From assembly GCA_021798635.1 (NCBI GenBank), contig JAJZGH010000295.1:1-5338 (forward strand): a stretch of 5,338 bases of DNA, in the 5' to 3' direction. The notes below the pieces were generated by a model. It was given only the letters and a program-made list of their open reading frames with translations. It was not told the DNA's origin and ran no database searches. Positions 1 through 5,338 of the stretch are shown piece by piece; position 1 is the stretch's first letter; the number at the start of each line of letters is the position of its first letter. The position numbers and the translations under genes were made by a program. Source of the stretch: Planctomycetota bacterium. Lineage in GTDB: Bacteria > Planctomycetota > Phycisphaerae > WQYP01.

Positions 1-283
1 GATCAGATCATCATACCATGACCCCACATGCCCCCAATGCGAATTTGGCTCATCAGATTGCTTGCCGTGTTTTGTTTGAGACCTGAACGATTTTTCCGCT
101 TCCGCGCTTCTGGGCGTTGACGGGCGTGTTCTATTAGCTTCAAATCGTTTGGTATTTTTTCTCATACGGTTGGAAATTTTAGCGGCTATCCAAAAGTTAG
201 TCGAACCGCATTTTCTCATGGTCTGGCCCCACGGATAAGCGACATTGAAGGCGCGATGGGGTCCGGTAGGCTCCCGGCACATG

Positions 284-312
284 AATAATTGTGCGCACAA
301 CACAATAATTGT
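284..312. promoter_or_regulatory. Candidate operator: palindrome plus phased direct repeat
   Basis: A perfect 12-bp palindrome, TTGTGCGCACAA, occupies 289-300. Next to it is a second dyad, ACAA-TAA-TTGT (302-312). The 9-mer AATAATTGT occurs twice, at 284-292 and 304-312, a 20-bp offset or about two helical turns. An even palindrome with a central CG is the usual shape of LacI-family operators, and GntR-type sites are also possible. It lies ~120 bp upstream of the kinase start. Sugar-acid kinase genes are commonly controlled by LacI, GntR or IclR repressors, so a role in regulating the kinase is reasonable but inferred. No good -35/-10 pair overlaps it. Confidence 0.35.
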
Positions 313-418
313 ACAGCTTGCATTTGCAGTAAACTCCGTTAATCTTTTTGTCTTGGTGATGGCTTGCGGACGGGCAGTGCATCGCCGGAATTATCCCGTC
401 GGAAAATTATTACGCTCT

Positions 419-425
419 AAAGGAG
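419..425 (+). promoter_or_regulatory. Shine-Dalgarno that sets the kinase start
   Basis: AAAGGAG lies one base before the ATG at 427, seven bases before the ATG at 433 and thirteen before the ATG at 439. Only 433 has normal spacing, so 433 is preferred over the longer frame starting at 427. Confidence 0.7.
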
Positions 426-432
426 TATGGAC

Positions 433-1515
433 ATGAAAATGAAAATCAAATCAGCCTCTAAATCCGCAATTGATCAAATGAGCCTCGGCGAGTGCATGGT
501 ACGGCTTTCACCTCCGGGGCATGGCCGCATCGAATTTGCCAATTCGCTGGAAGTCTGGGTCGGTGGCGGGGAATACAATGTTGCCTATGGTTTGGCGCGA
601 CTGGGCTTACGCACCGCGTTTGCCGGGCGCTTGGTCGATAACCCGGTGGGGCGGCTGATTATGAATCATGGCCGGGCGGCGGGTGTGGATATGAGCCGTG
701 TTGTCATGGCGGAATATGACGGGGTGGGCCGGCGGGATCGTATCGGGTTGAATTTTACGGAAGTAGGCACCAGCGTGCGGCCGTCGGTGACCATGTATGA
801 TCGCGGTCACTCGGCATCGATGAATATGCAACCGGGCATGATTGATTTCAAAGGTATTTTCAAAAAGGGCGTGCGTTGGCTGCACACGGGTGGGATTTTC
901 ACCGCGTTATCCGACGGCACCGCGGGCGTAGTAGCCGAGGCACTTAAGGCGGCCAAAGATTCCGGCACGATTGTTTCCTACGACCTGAATTTCCGCTCCA
1001 AACTTTGGAGCAGCAAAAAGGCCCAGAGTGTCACCACCAACTTGATTAATAATGTGGATGTATTAATAGGTAACGAAGAGGATTTCCAGAAGGTGCTGGG
1101 GTTTGAAGTCCCCGGGGTGGATGACAGCCTTGCCGATCTGAACACGGGGGCTTATGAAAAAATGGTTGAGCAGGTTGTGAAGAAATATCCCAATATTAAA
1201 GCGGTGGGTACGACCTTGCGGGAAGTAAGGTCCGGATTGGTAAACAACTGGTCCGCGATTCTCTGGCTGGAAGGCAAATTTTATCATAGCCGCCGCTATG
1301 AAGGGCTGGAAATTGAAGATCGGGTAGGCGGGGGCGATGGGTTCTGCTCCGGCTTGGCGTATGGATTACTTACAGGAATGACCCCACAAGATGCCGTTGA
1401 TCTGGGAGCGGCGCATGGCGCGTTGCTGCAAAGCACGCGCGGCGATACCAGTCAGATCAACCTTTCTGAGCTGATGCACGTATTTAATGGGGGTAGCGCC
1501 CGGATTATCCGTTAA
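433..1515 (+). CDS. kdgK: PfkB-family sugar kinase, probable 2-dehydro-3-deoxygluconate (KDG) kinase
   Basis: A ribokinase/PfkB-fold kinase of 360 residues, numbered from the ATG at 433, near the usual length for the family. It probably phosphorylates 2-keto-3-deoxygluconate with ATP in the cytoplasm, giving KDPG for Entner-Doudoroff aldolase cleavage. Visible landmarks are an N-terminal SLGE...VRLSPPG strand, the Gly-rich GGGEYNVA motif (about 44-51) of the sugar pocket, DLNFR (184-188), which is typical of KDG kinases, and the C-terminal GGGDGF anion-hole motif with catalytic-base candidate Asp302. The VGG..YNVAYGLARLGL block, the conserved TTLRE stretch and the GDTSQ...GGSARIIR ending match the KDG-kinase subgroup better than fructokinase or ribokinase; substrate is still inferred. 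The ATG at 427 adds two residues but sits too close to the Shine-Dalgarno. The next gene is 156 bp away, so it is probably transcribed alone or as an operon end. Confidence 0.85.
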   Translation: MKMKIKSASKSAIDQMSLGECMVRLSPPGHGRIEFANSLEVWVGGGEYNVAYGLARLGLRTAFAGRLVDNPVGRLIMNHGRAAGVDMSRVVMAEYDGVGRRDRIGLNFTEVGTSVRPSVTMYDRGHSASMNMQPGMIDFKGIFKKGVRWLHTGGIFTALSDGTAGVVAEALKAAKDSGTIVSYDLNFRSKLWSSKKAQSVTTNLINNVDVLIGNEEDFQKVLGFEVPGVDDSLADLNTGAYEKMVEQVVKKYPNIKAVGTTLREVRSGLVNNWSAILWLEGKFYHSRRYEGLEIEDRVGGGDGFCSGLAYGLLTGMTPQDAVDLGAAHGALLQSTRGDTSQINLSELMHVFNGGSARIIR

Positions 1516-1671
1516 TTCGGGCCGGCTCCCAGACGGCCGTCGCGGTCCGGCGGCGGACGGCTGCGCGGCAACGCCGCAACCGCGCGATGCTGGTCGCGGC
1601 TTAGCGGTGCGCCAACAGGGCACCAAGGAATACCGCGACGATAGGCTGCGGTTCGCTTAGAATCAGAGACA
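1516..1671. other. GC-rich intergenic gap with overlapping inverted repeats
   Basis: The first ~60 bases are very GC-rich and self-complementary. GACGGCCGTC is a perfect palindrome (1532-1541), GTCCG/CGGAC forms a short hairpin (1545-1558), and GCCGTC (1536-1541) can pair with GACGGC (1556-1561). GCGGC-AAC-GCCGC makes another small hairpin (1565-1577). There is no T-run after any of them, so a classical intrinsic terminator is not supported, although the structures could slow polymerase at the end of the kinase transcript. No clear promoter for lnt is visible here; a GGTGC/GCACC pair at 1606-1624 is too weak to call. Confidence 0.4.
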
Positions 1672-3384
1672 ATGGAATTGACCAGCAAAGATTCTCTGCT
1701 TAGCACCCGAACCATGCTCTGGCTTTCATTGCTGACGCCGCTATGTCTCACGCTCGCTTTTCCACCATTTTACCTCTGGCCACTGGCGATAGTAGGCTTG
1801 GTACCGTTGACCATCTGCGCTTTGCGGGGGAAAACCAGCCTGCGCTGGTGGGCGTGGTATTATCTGATCGGCTACATCTATTTTGCAGTGAATTTGTATT
1901 GGCTGATCATCGTTACTCTGCCGGGATATATTGTTCTCTGTTTTTATCTGGCGCTGATTTTTCCCCTGTTTGTTTTTATGGTTCGGATCTTGACGGGCGA
2001 ATTAAAAATTCCCGCCATCATCGCTGTGCCTGTAGCCTGGACGGTGCTGGAATTTTTACGCGGCACACTGTTTACCGGCTTCCCATGGTTCAGCTTGGGC
2101 GTGGCGCTGGCTCCGGCGACGCTGTTGCTGCAATCGGCTGATCTTTTCGGTATGTATGGTCTGACGTTTCTGGCAGGAATTTCCGCCGGCGCTATTGCCG
2201 ATGGCTTAATCACCGGCCGCACGCGCCGCTGGATTTCCCCGGCGGCGGCAGTGATCGTTTTCCTCGCGGCCGGCACGTATGGCTTTTATCGGCTTTCCCA
2301 ACCGCTGAACCCGCATGGCCCAAAAATCGCGGTCATTCAGCGCTACATTCCACAGAATCTTAAAAATTCTCCGGACACGGCCCAGGAAAAAGCGATGGTC
2401 AATACGTACCTGTCCATGTCCCGGCAGGCGGCCAAGCAGAACCCCGACCTCATTGCGTGGCCGGAGACTTCCGTACCAGGCTTTTTGAACTCTGCGTGGC
2501 TTAGCCAAAGTCCGGATGAATTTTCCCGGGCCGGGCGGCATCTGCTGGAGGCGGATCAGCTTTTTGCTTTGCAACTGGCACGCTTTGCCATGCACCACAA
2601 GGTTAATTTGCTGGTGGGTTCCAGCGGCATTCATTTCACAGCTTCGGGAAAAACCCGAAAAATGCAGAACATCGCCGTGCTTTTTACCCCCACCGCCGGG
2701 GAATTGCCCCGGTATTATGCCAAGCGGCACCTGGTGCCTTTCGGCGAATATGTCCCCTTTAAGAAAAGCTGGCCGGCGTTGCATCGGTTTTTGCTGGGCC
2801 TTACGCCCTTCGGCCCCAATGATGATTATTCGCTTACGCCGGGAACTCGCTGGAGCCGCTTTACGCTGGTGGCGGGAAAACACGTTTGGCGTTTCGGCGT
2901 GCCGATTTGTTATGAGGATGTGATGTCACATCCAGCCCGCATGTTTGCGCGCGTGCGCCATGGCAAAAAAGGCGTGGCGTTTCTCATGAGCATCAGCAAT
3001 GATGGCTGGTATGACAGCCGGCCGGAATTGCAGCAGCACCTGCAGTCGGATCAGGTGCGAGCGGTAGAGAATCGCGTGCCTATTGCGCGGACTGTCAATG
3101 GCGGATATTGTGGATTTGTTAATTCCGACGGCCAGATTATCAAATTGGTAAAAACCAATGGCCACAGTGCTTTTGTGCGGGGTATCGCGGTGGCCCGACT
3201 GCCCTTGGATTCGCGCATCACATTATTTTCACGCGTGGGCAATATTTTTACGCAGTGGCTGGTTATACTGGCGGTTTTGGCGGTGGCGCTGGGGGTGGTC
3301 AGGCGGCTTTACCTTCGCGGCTTTGCCACATCACGGGATAAAAATTCCCGGGGTAGTAGTTCCCCGGAAAGACTTGGTACCTAG
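1672..3384 (+). CDS. lnt: Apolipoprotein N-acyltransferase
   Basis: Lnt transfers an acyl chain from a phospholipid to the free N-terminal amine of the diacylglyceryl-cysteine of apolipoproteins, the last step of lipoprotein maturation in the inner membrane. At 570 residues it is longer than E. coli Lnt (512). The N-terminal half has about six or seven hydrophobic segments (roughly 15-210) with the family's TGFPW motif. A periplasmic nitrilase (CN-hydrolase) domain follows (about 217-505). The catalytic triad is intact: Glu265 in WPET, Lys351 before RHLVPFGEYVPF, and Cys413 in PICYED, with the usual Glu415 after it; SNDGW and RAVENR are also present. One C-terminal membrane helix (about 526-546) precedes a polar tail of ~20 residues. 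The start has only a weak AGAG upstream; Met15 (1714) is an alternative with no better site. The lipoprotein gene begins 18 bp after the stop. Confidence 0.96.
   Translation: MELTSKDSLLSTRTMLWLSLLTPLCLTLAFPPFYLWPLAIVGLVPLTICALRGKTSLRWWAWYYLIGYIYFAVNLYWLIIVTLPGYIVLCFYLALIFPLFVFMVRILTGELKIPAIIAVPVAWTVLEFLRGTLFTGFPWFSLGVALAPATLLLQSADLFGMYGLTFLAGISAGAIADGLITGRTRRWISPAAAVIVFLAAGTYGFYRLSQPLNPHGPKIAVIQRYIPQNLKNSPDTAQEKAMVNTYLSMSRQAAKQNPDLIAWPETSVPGFLNSAWLSQSPDEFSRAGRHLLEADQLFALQLARFAMHHKVNLLVGSSGIHFTASGKTRKMQNIAVLFTPTAGELPRYYAKRHLVPFGEYVPFKKSWPALHRFLLGLTPFGPNDDYSLTPGTRWSRFTLVAGKHVWRFGVPICYEDVMSHPARMFARVRHGKKGVAFLMSISNDGWYDSRPELQQHLQSDQVRAVENRVPIARTVNGGYCGFVNSDGQIIKLVKTNGHSAFVRGIAVARLPLDSRITLFSRVGNIFTQWLVILAVLAVALGVVRRLYLRGFATSRDKNSRGSSSPERLGT
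3345..3369 (+). other. Hairpin at the 3' end of lnt
   Basis: CCGGGG (3348-3353) pairs with CCCCGG (3362-3367) across an 8-nt loop, and flanking TT/AA can extend the stem past a one-base bulge. It lies inside the codons for Lnt's polar tail, about 20 bases upstream of the Shine-Dalgarno of the next gene. It could affect processing or translation between the two genes, or be chance in GC-rich coding sequence. Confidence 0.3.
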
Positions 3385-3402
3385 CTTTACGGAGCGCGGC
3401 TT

Positions 3403-4413
3403 ATGCGGTGCACAAATCATAGTGGCGGAAGACTTCACAGCTTTTCCAGAGCGGCGATTTTCGCCTTGGCAGCGCCTATGGCTCTGGTACTGGGAGGATG
3501 CTCCGCGACCGCCACGTCCACGGCTCCGCCGCTAATTCATTTACAAGGCTCCGAGGCAGTTTTGCGGGCCGGTTTTTCCAACCCGGACCCCTCCATTCGC
3601 GCTATTACCTTGGAGAGCCTCAAGCATTTGCACACCCCGTTAGCCCAACAATTGGTAAAGCGCGGTTTATCTGATTCATCTCCGATGGTGGAATTTACCG
3701 CGGCGATGGTGGCGGGCAATCAGAAGATGGCCGCGTTAAAAAAACAACTTCTCGATCTGGCGAGCAGCCCGACCATCAGCGTGCGGCCTGCGGCCATTTA
3801 CGCTTTGGCCCGGCTGGGCGATAACGCGTATATGAACACCTTGCCCGGCATGTTACGCTCTAAAAATCCCATTGTCCGCGCCAATACCGCATTTGTGCTG
3901 GGCCGCTTGGGCGATAAATCCGCCATTGCGTTGCTGCGTACCGACACTTCCGATCATAGCCATGCCGTGAAACTCGCGGTGACTTCCGCCTTGGCGCGTT
4001 TGGGATACCGCCGGGCCGTGAATTCCATTGTGGCCTTGAGCTTAAGCCCGTATGCCGGTGACCATCTCGCCGCATTGTCCACGTGTCGCACCCTGCAAAA
4101 TCCCATTGCCGTCAATGTGTTGTTGGCCGGTTTAAAAGATCCATCGCCGCCGGCGCAATTGATCGCGGCCCGCGGATTAGGGCAACGCGGCAGCACGCTG
4201 GGCGAAAAAATAGCGGTGCAGGCCTCTAAAAGTCCAAATTCCCACATGCGGGCGTTAGGGGCGCTGGCGTTGGGATCCATTCCCGTTTCATCCAACGCGC
4301 AACGACTGGAAAAAATGCTCACCGATCCCAATCCGCGCGTGCGCATCGCCGCCGCCTCCGGCCTAATTCACCTGCATCTACTGGCGAAAATCGCCTTGGA
4401 GGGAAAACCGTAA
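3403..4413 (+). CDS. HEAT-repeat lipoprotein of unknown function
   Basis: A 336-residue exported protein. Residues 1-32 form a long signal peptide with basic residues, a hydrophobic core and a lipobox LGGC whose Cys33 would be lipidated. Ser34 at +2 fits outer-membrane sorting under the Lol rule known from enterics. After a short Ser/Thr/Ala/Pro linker, residues ~60-326 are nine HEAT/PBS-lyase-type alpha-helical repeats, each ~31 residues, with a Val/Ile-Arg-like pair opening the second helix and (A)LxxLG-type packing. Such solenoids are usually protein-binding scaffolds; no catalytic motif is seen and I cannot assign a function. GGAG (3391-3394) lies 8 bases before the ATG, supporting this start. 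Probably co-transcribed with lnt, 18 bp upstream, whose product would acylate this protein. Similar HEAT-repeat lipoproteins are common in PVC bacteria (general knowledge, not searched). Confidence 0.85.
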   Translation: MRCTNHSGGRLHSFSRAAIFALAAPMALVLGGCSATATSTAPPLIHLQGSEAVLRAGFSNPDPSIRAITLESLKHLHTPLAQQLVKRGLSDSSPMVEFTAAMVAGNQKMAALKKQLLDLASSPTISVRPAAIYALARLGDNAYMNTLPGMLRSKNPIVRANTAFVLGRLGDKSAIALLRTDTSDHSHAVKLAVTSALARLGYRRAVNSIVALSLSPYAGDHLAALSTCRTLQNPIAVNVLLAGLKDPSPPAQLIAARGLGQRGSTLGEKIAVQASKSPNSHMRALGALALGSIPVSSNAQRLEKMLTDPNPRVRIAAASGLIHLHLLAKIALEGKP

Positions 4414-4481
4414 AAGCTGCCCGGCAGACGGAGCGCAGCAATATCTCCCCTCCAAACCCATGCGGGCAAACTTCACAAAGT

Positions 4482-4498
4482 CGCCGGCTCTGCCGGCG
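4482..4498 (+). terminator. Possible transcript-end hairpin after the lipoprotein gene
   Basis: A perfect 7-bp stem, CGCCGGC/GCCGGCG, with a TCT loop lies ~70 bases after the lipoprotein stop. It has no following T-run, so it is at most a weak or factor-assisted terminator. A T-rich stretch occurs later (4560-4567), preceded only by a 4-bp ACCG/CGGT stem (4545-4560). Confidence 0.3.
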
Positions 4499-4593
4499 GT
4501 GGAACACAGGTCACAGGCTGCAAGTTCTCGCCAATCCTGACCAGACCGGCCGCAAACGGTTGTTTTTCCCGTCCGCGGAAGTAATTGTAAGTG

Positions 4594-4605
4594 CTTATAT
4601 ATAAG
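4594..4605. repeat. A/T-rich 12-bp palindrome
   Basis: CTTATATATAAG is a perfect palindrome at the left edge of the A/T-rich block, ~50 bp upstream of the -35 box. It may be a protein-binding site or simply local A/T composition. Confidence 0.35.
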
Positions 4606-4623
4606 GCGTTTATAAAATTATTG

Positions 4624-4690
4624 AAAAAATATTAAAGGAAATATTAAAAAATACTTGACAGACATCCGAATCTGGTTTATATACCATTAT
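4624..4690 (+). promoter_or_regulatory. Strong sigma70-type promoter with UP-like A-tracts
   Basis: TTGACA (4655-4660) is a perfect -35 box. A 17-bp spacer leads to TATATA (4678-4683), a near-consensus -10, which predicts a transcript start around 4690. Upstream, 4624-4650 is almost pure A/T and contains the 10-mer AAATATTAAA twice (4627-4636 and 4639-4648), 12 bp apart, resembling an UP element that contacts the polymerase alpha subunits. TTGAC in the -35 box is mirrored by GTCAA at 4693-4697, a possible but short operator-like dyad. The surrounding sequence is GC-rich, so the A/T block stands out. No other promoter in the window is as good. Confidence 0.7.
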
Positions 4691-4713
4691 AGGTCAACGG
4701 AGTGGCCGGGAGA

Positions 4714-4740
4714 GTCACTTTAATTTAATGCTGTAGTGAC
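4714..4740 (+). other. Stem-loop near the predicted transcript start
   Basis: GTCACT (4714-4719) pairs exactly with AGTGAC (4735-4740) across a 15-nt A/T-rich loop. It would fold about 25 nt into the transcript from the 4655-4683 promoter. It ends seven bases before the AAAGGA that precedes the GTG frame at 4761, so it could stabilise the 5' end or influence translation. Confidence 0.35.
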
Positions 4741-4760
4741 ACTTTCAAAGGATCAGCCCG

Positions 4761-5042
4761 GTGCGGGGGGCGGATTCGAGGAAACGCATTTTCGCCGGGT
4801 GCACAGCCCGGGCGGTGGTGCGTTATTTGAAAAAGACAACAGCGGATTTCCGGCCGCATTTCCCGGTGGATTGTTCCAACCGGCCGGCTATGGAATTTCG
4901 TTTGGTTTGTTGGGCAGACAGCGCGGCTGATCATTTCGTGCACCGCACCAGCCATGCCCGGAAGTACAAGGATACCGCAAGGAGCAGTAATATGGGAAAA
5001 ACCGTTATGGCCCTGCGCCGACGGGTGACCAATCGGTTGTAG
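4761..5042 (+). CDS. Doubtful small basic protein, 93 codons
   Basis: I do not recognise this frame. It starts at GTG with AAAGGA (4747-4752) eight bases upstream, and lies ~70 bases downstream of the strong promoter, which is the arrangement of a real gene. Third codon positions look mostly G or C, like the neighbouring genes. The product would be short, rich in Arg and Lys, with Cys residues near 14, 38 and 50, no signal peptide and no membrane helix. Against it: other frames here are also open (GTG at 4736, and a 173-codon minus-strand frame), so openness may only reflect GC-rich composition, and several inverted repeats (for example CCGGCCG 4850-4856 with CGGCCGG 4881-4887) would equally fit a structured RNA. 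Confidence 0.25.
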   Translation: MRGADSRKRIFAGCTARAVVRYLKKTTADFRPHFPVDCSNRPAMEFRLVCWADSAADHFVHRTSHARKYKDTARSSNMGKTVMALRRRVTNRL

Positions 5043-5110
5043 GATTGGGCGCGGCAGCAACATGCCGGCGGCTGACGAACCTAAACCACAAAATGGAAGC
5101 CCGGCGGTCT

Positions 5111-5170
5111 GGCGGCATGGCTTACGAGAGCGAGCAGGAGGTGCGGTGCAACGGCACCGCACCTTTATTG
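5111..5170 (+). repeat. Tandem hairpin repeat, copy 1
   Basis: The copy begins GGCGGCATGG, runs through CGAGAGCG and AGGAGGTGCGG, and ends with CCGCACCTTTA. GGTGCGGTGC (5140-5149) and GCACCGCACC (5154-5163) form a perfect 10-bp stem with an AACG loop, extended by A5139-T5164. Only TTTATTG follows, a weak terminator tail. It is related to copy 2, 79-80 bp downstream. Confidence 0.7.
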
Positions 5171-5189
5171 CCGTTGAGTGACCGCTGTG

Positions 5190-5252
5190 GGCGGAATGAC
5201 ATGCGAGAGCGGGGCAGGAGGTGCGGCGTGCACGATTGCGCCGCACCTTTAC
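5190..5252 (+). repeat. Tandem hairpin repeat, copy 2
   Basis: The first 22 bases (5190-5211) match copy 1 (5111-5132) at 18 positions without a gap; then a one-base insertion shifts the offset to 80, and GCAGGAGGTGCGG is identical. The stem is GGTGCGGCG (5220-5228) with CGCCGCACC (5239-5247), extended by A5219-T5248 and a T-G pair inside, with an 8-nt loop. The T-A pair at position eight of copy 1 is C-G here, a compensatory change. TTTACTTG follows. Confidence 0.7.
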
Positions 5253-5296
5253 TTGGGTAGATTTGGGCTGGCGGCCTTACCTCCCGCGATCGTTTT

Positions 5297-5312
5297 GACG
5301 GCTGGAGCCGTC
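5297..5312. other. Short GC hairpin near the right edge
   Basis: GACGGC (5297-5302) and GCCGTC (5307-5312) form a 6-bp stem with a TGGA loop. TTTT lies before it on the + strand rather than after, and on the minus strand the stem is followed by AAAA, so it is not an intrinsic terminator on either strand. Confidence 0.3.
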
Positions 5313-5338
5313 CAAGGCGAGCCTGGCCGCAAACGGAG

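Larger units (their letters stand above)
1..432. other. Upstream intergenic region, no supported gene
   Basis: I see no convincing gene here. Forward frames 2 and 3 are open from the left edge but stop at 77-79 and 84-86, so either could be the last ~25 codons of an upstream gene; nothing in them is recognisable. A TTG-start frame from 245 and a minus-strand frame at 197-382 have no Shine-Dalgarno and no family character. A weak sigma70-like pair, TTGACG (117-122) with 17 bp to TCAAAT (140-145), might be a promoter, but it would leave a leader of nearly 300 nt before the kinase. The only striking local structure is the dyad cluster at 284-312. Confidence 0.5.
4414..5338. other. Long structured region without a confident protein gene
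   Basis: This 925-base stretch holds, in order: GC-rich sequence with a hairpin (4414-4560); an abrupt A/T-rich block with a strong promoter (about 4590-4690); a transcript-start stem-loop (4714-4740); a doubtful 93-codon frame (4761-5042); two tandem hairpin repeats (5111-5252); and a short hairpin (5297-5312). I looked for tRNA, tmRNA, SRP RNA and RNase P RNA signatures and found none. The last bases read AAACGGAG, which could be a ribosome-binding site for a gene starting beyond the window. The promoter implies a transcript, which may be a non-coding RNA, a small mRNA or the leader of that next gene. Confidence 0.5.

Noticed and set aside
245..436. 63-codon frame that could be a leader peptide before the kinase
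   Set aside because: TTG start without a Shine-Dalgarno, running across the operator candidate and into the kinase start; no attenuator structure or codon run that would indicate a leader peptide.
2206..2883. 225-codon open frame on the minus strand inside lnt
   Set aside because: It lies wholly opposite a clearly functional lnt with intact catalytic residues, and its translation is low-quality and basic; a shadow frame.
4740..5040. RNase P RNA, tmRNA or SRP RNA downstream of the strong promoter
   Set aside because: The GAGGAAA and GGATTCGA strings recall RNase P and tmRNA cores, but the extended conserved motifs, the tmRNA-type 3' acceptor end and the SRP GGAAG-type loop are missing.
4725..5246. 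173-codon open frame on the minus strand
   Set aside because: Rich in Arg, Pro, His and Cys with no domain-like pattern, it runs through both tandem hairpins and the strong + strand promoter's transcript; it looks like an openness artefact of GC-rich sequence.
5111..5252. The tandem hairpin repeats as a CRISPR array
   Set aside because: Only two imperfect copies, with similarity spreading across most of the unit, no uniform spacers and no cas genes.
4548..5336. Exact 12-base repeat GGCCGCAAACGG at 4548-4559 and 5325-5336, as possible attachment sites
   Set aside because: One 12-base match is about what chance gives in a window of this size, and no integrase or mobile-element gene lies between.

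Overview
The window comes from a Gram-negative (diderm) bacterium: it encodes a complete apolipoprotein N-acyltransferase (Lnt) and, directly behind it, a lipoprotein. Coding parts are moderately GC-rich. The KDG-kinase-like sugar kinase and the HEAT-repeat lipoprotein would suit a Planctomycetota/Verrucomicrobiota-type (PVC) saccharolytic bacterium. That placement is inference and weak, since no rRNA or phylogenetic marker is present.

Layout. Bases 1-432 hold no convincing gene. They contain a dyad-rich operator candidate (284-312) and a clear Shine-Dalgarno (419-425) for the first gene. Three real genes follow, all on the + strand: a PfkB-family kinase most like 2-dehydro-3-deoxygluconate (KDG) kinase (433-1515); a GC-rich, hairpin-containing gap (1516-1671); lnt (1672-3384); and, 18 bp further on, a secreted lipoprotein made of nine HEAT-like repeats in an exact 31-residue register (3403-4413). 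lnt and the lipoprotein gene are probably co-transcribed. The kinase is separated by 156 bp and has no obvious functional tie to them.

The last 925 bases (4414-5338) have no confident protein gene but are structured. An abrupt A/T-rich block (about 4590-4690) carries a near-consensus sigma70-type promoter (TTGACA, 17 bp, TATATA) with an UP-like A-tract region. It is followed by a short 5' stem-loop, an unrecognised 93-codon GTG-start frame with a good Shine-Dalgarno (4761-5042), and two imperfect tandem copies of an ~80-bp unit, each with a GC-rich hairpin of at least ten base pairs. The hairpin arms differ by a compensatory base-pair change, which suggests selection on RNA or DNA secondary structure.

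The kinase would feed uronate/polysaccharide breakdown products into KDG metabolism. Lnt would finish lipoprotein maturation at the inner membrane, and its neighbour is itself a predicted substrate. The promoter plus structured downstream segment is the part least explained by known families. It could be a small RNA, a small-protein gene, or the leader of a gene beyond the right edge.
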